Assembly: GCF_008642335.1 (NCBI RefSeq)
Contig: NZ_CP029191.1
Coordinates: forward strand, 5,890,001 to 5,954,000
Origin: Streptomyces venezuelae
GTDB lineage: Bacteria > Actinomycetota > Actinomycetes > Streptomycetales > Streptomycetaceae
Reading direction: 5' to 3'
DNA: 64,000 bases
In this document: positions 62,012-64,000 of the stretch, piece after piece
How positions within the stretch are numbered: the first letter of the stretch is position 1
Layout of the letters: every line of letters starts with the position of its first letter
The notes under the pieces: generated by a model
The model's input: only the letters and a program-made list of their open reading frames with translations
What the model was told of the DNA's origin: nothing
The model's database searches: none
Position numbers and translations under genes: made by a program

Positions 62012-62860
62012 GTGTTGACTCAGACCACCACCCGGGTCCTCGAACCGAGTGACCTCGACGCCGCGCTCGCCGTGCTCGACCGCGAGCCGGTCGCGAACGC
62101 GTTCGTGACCGCCCGCGTCCAGGTGGCGGGCCTCGACCCCTGGCGTCTCGGCGGCGAGATGTGGGGCTGGTACGAGGACGGCATGCTCGCCTCCCTCTGT
62201 TACGCGGGCGCCAACCTCGTCCCCATCTGCGCCACCCCCCGGGCCATCCGCGGGTTCGCCGACCGCGCCCGCAGGGCGGGCCGCCGCTGCTCGTCCATCG
62301 TCGGTCCCGCCGAGTCCACCGCCCGGCTGTGGCGGCTCCTGGAGCCCTCCTGGGGCCCCGCCCGCGAGGTCCGCGCCCAGCAGCCCCTGATGGTCACCGA
62401 CCGGCTCCCGGACGACGTCGTCCCCGACCCGTACGTCCGTCGCGTCCGCAAGGACGAGATGGAGACGATCATGCCGGCGTGCGTGGCGATGTTCACGGAA
62501 GAAGTCGGAGTGTCACCGCTCGCGGGGGACGGCGGCCTGCTCTACCAGGCCCGCGTCGCCGAACTCGTCGGCTCCGGCCGCTCCTTCGCCCGCCTCGACC
62601 GCGACGGCAAGGTCGTCTTCAAGGCCGAGATCGGCGCCGCCACGTCGCAGGCGTGCCAGATCCAGGGCGTCTGGGTCGCCCCCGAGTACCGCGGCCGCGG
62701 CCTCGCCGCCCCCGGCATGGCCGCCGTCCTGCGCTACGCCCTCGCGGACATCGCCCCCGTCGCCAGCCTCTACGTGAACGACTTCAACACCGCGGCCAGG
62801 GCGGCATACCGACGCGTCGGCTTCCAGGAGGTCGGGGCGTTCATGAGCGTCCTGTTCTGA
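62012..62860 (+). CDS. GNAT acetyltransferase with N-terminal DUF4081-type domain
   Basis: A 282-residue protein. A first domain (LTQTTTRVLEPSDLDAALAVLDREPVANAFVTAR) typical of actinobacterial DUF4081 precedes a GNAT domain with the acetyl-CoA loop VWVAPEYRGRGLAAPGMAAVL and the end YVNDFNTAARAAYRRVGFQEVGAFMSVLF. Start GTG 62012 agrees with the family N-terminus; ATG 61994 is an alternative. Substrate unknown. It stands near the MEP genes in many streptomycetes. Confidence 0.85.
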   Translation: MLTQTTTRVLEPSDLDAALAVLDREPVANAFVTARVQVAGLDPWRLGGEMWGWYEDGMLASLCYAGANLVPICATPRAIRGFADRARRAGRRCSSIVGPAESTARLWRLLEPSWGPAREVRAQQPLMVTDRLPDDVVPDPYVRRVRKDEMETIMPACVAMFTEEVGVSPLAGDGGLLYQARVAELVGSGRSFARLDRDGKVVFKAEIGAATSQACQIQGVWVAPEYRGRGLAAPGMAAVLRYALADIAPVASLYVNDFNTAARAAYRRVGFQEVGAFMSVLF

Positions 62861-62889
62861 ACGTGGGCGTCGCGAAGTAGGGTCGCCCC

Positions 62890-63441
62890 ATGACAGACGA
62901 TGTCGTGATCGCGCCGCTCGACCTCGCCGCGCGCGTGGACGACGCACTGAGCGTCCAGGCCCACGCCTTCGGGCTGAGCGACGACGAAGTGGCCGTCCGG
63001 CGGCAGATCGTCCTGCGACACCTCACCTACCCGGGCGCCCGCGCGTTCGGCGCGACGACCCCCGACGACCGCCTCGTCGGCTTCGTCTACGGCATGCCCA
63101 ACAGCCGCGGCCACTGGTGGTCGACGGTCGTCGAGCCGTACCTGCGCAGCCAGAACCTGGACGGCTGGCTCGACGACTCCTTCGTGATCACCGAGCTCCA
63201 CGTGCACCCGGGCCACCAGAACCGCGGCATCGGCCGCGCTCTGATCACGACGATCACCGAAGGCGTCCCCGAGCCCCGCTCGATCCTCTCCGCCATCGAC
63301 GTCGAGAGCCCCGCCCGCGGCCTCTACCGCTCCCTCGGCTACGCGGATCTGGCCCGCCGCGTCCTGTTCCCGAGCGCCGCCCGGCCGTACGCCGTGATGG
63401 GTGCCCCGCTGCCGCTGCCGGCCCCGCCGAAACGGTTCTGA
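62890..63441 (+). CDS. GNAT family N-acetyltransferase
   Basis: A 183-residue single GNAT domain. The acetyl-CoA pyrophosphate loop is VHPGHQNRGIGRALI and the C-terminal end SPARGLYRSLGYADLARRVLF. It lies 29 bases after the other GNAT gene, probably in the same operon. Substrate unknown. Confidence 0.85.
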   Translation: MTDDVVIAPLDLAARVDDALSVQAHAFGLSDDEVAVRRQIVLRHLTYPGARAFGATTPDDRLVGFVYGMPNSRGHWWSTVVEPYLRSQNLDGWLDDSFVITELHVHPGHQNRGIGRALITTITEGVPEPRSILSAIDVESPARGLYRSLGYADLARRVLFPSAARPYAVMGAPLPLPAPPKRF

Positions 63442-63517
63442 GCCGTAACCGATTTCCGCCCGCCGCCGGCCCCCGGCTAACCTCCTGGTCATCATCCTTA
63501 CGCAGCAGGAGTTCACC

Positions 63518-64000
63518 ATGGCCCAGGTCCAGCGCATGTCCCGACTGATGGCGAAGACGCTGCGCGACGACCCCGCGGACGCCGAGGTGCTCAGCCACAA
63601 ACTCCTCGTCCGCGCGGGATACGTGCGCCGCACCGCCGCCGGTGTCTGGTCGTGGCTGCCGCTGGGCAAGAAGGTCCTCGCCAACGTGGAGCGCGTGGTG
63701 CGCGAGGAGATGGACGAGATGGGCGGCCAGGAGGTCACCCTGCCCGCCCTGCTGCCCAAGGAGCCCTACGAGGCGACCGGCCGCTGGACCGAGTACGGCG
63801 CCGAGCTGTTCCGCCTCAACGACCGCAAGGGCGGCGACTACCTCCTCGGCCCCACCCACGAGGAGATCTTCACCCTCCTGGTCAAGGACCAGTGCACGTC
63901 CTACAAGGACCTGCCGGTGATCCTCTACCAGATCCAGACGAAGTACCGCGACGAGGCCCGCCCCCGCGCCGGCATCCTGCGCGGCCGCGAGTTCCTCATG
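63518..64000 (+). CDS. proS: Prolyl-tRNA synthetase, N-terminal part
   Basis: The first 161 codons of a bacterial-type class II ProRS; the frame runs open through the window edge. It opens [47 protein letters not shown] and has motif 1/2 elements including [11 protein letters not shown] and [21 protein letters not shown]. It charges tRNA-Pro. AGGAG precedes ATG 63518. A housekeeping gene at this position is expected. Confidence 0.92.
   Translation, partial: MAQVQRMSRLMAKTLRDDPADAEVLSHKLLVRAGYVRRTAAGVWSWLPLGKKVLANVERVVREEMDEMGGQEVTLPALLPKEPYEATGRWTEYGAELFRLNDRKGGDYLLGPTHEEIFTLLVKDQCTSYKDLPVILYQIQTKYRDEARPRAGILRGREFLM

Overview
The window is high-GC actinobacterial DNA that reads as a Streptomyces chromosome core segment. 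The evidence is strong third-position GC bias, many GTG starts, Tat-type lipoprotein signals, a mycothiol-family enzyme, a MXAN_6230/SCO0854-type RING protein, and a gene order (polyamine genes, chitinase, gabT, PucR regulator, aldehyde dehydrogenase, dxr, site-2 protease, ispG, proS) that matches what I recall of the S. coelicolor SCO5654-SCO5699 stretch. No tRNA, rRNA, CRISPR array or transposase was seen.

Region 1 (1-7.8 kb): the end of an ABC importer operon of ThiB/ThiP/ThiQ type, a DinB/maleylpyruvate-isomerase-fold protein, a LOG-family protein, a VOC protein, and an unusual two-gene ABC system whose ATPase has a degenerate signature motif.

Region 2 (7.8-35.4 kb): a polyamine uptake and catabolism region in two blocks. 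Block A has an aminotransferase, an AsnC regulator, an aminobutyraldehyde dehydrogenase and a PotD-like lipoprotein. Block B has a second aldehyde dehydrogenase, PotD, PotA, PotB, PotC and a PuuB-like FAD oxidase. Between or inside the blocks lie a bacterial RING protein, a large Rhs polymorphic toxin with a probable immunity gene, a serine hydrolase, a glycerophosphodiesterase, an adenosine-deaminase-fold enzyme that is probably the aminofutalosine deaminase of menaquinone synthesis, a DUF4190 protein, a MocR regulator divergent from an MFS exporter, and a NADAR protein.

Region 3 (35.4-50.2 kb): a secreted GH18 chitinase with a clear DasR-type operator, a PAP2 phosphatase, a very large Tat-exported amidohydrolase with a TolB-like propeller, a two-module Lrp regulator, gabT, a membrane ATPase, a PucR regulator and a GabD-like dehydrogenase. 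Together with region 2 this gives a plausible route from putrescine to 4-aminobutyraldehyde (free or gamma-glutamylated), GABA, succinate semialdehyde and succinate. The glutamylation and deglutamylation enzymes are not in the window.

Region 4 (50.2-64 kb): SDR, acyl-CoA dehydrogenase, beta-lactamase-fold hydrolase, chloramphenicol phosphotransferase homologue, a SecA paralogue lacking the zinc tail, then the conserved MEP-pathway run dxr, site-2 protease and ispG, two GNAT acetyltransferases and the start of proS, cut by the window edge.

Non-coding features of note are perfect hairpin terminators, a five-copy 19-bp tandem array, two copies of a dispersed intergenic repeat, a long imperfect inverted repeat after ispG, and palindromic operators.
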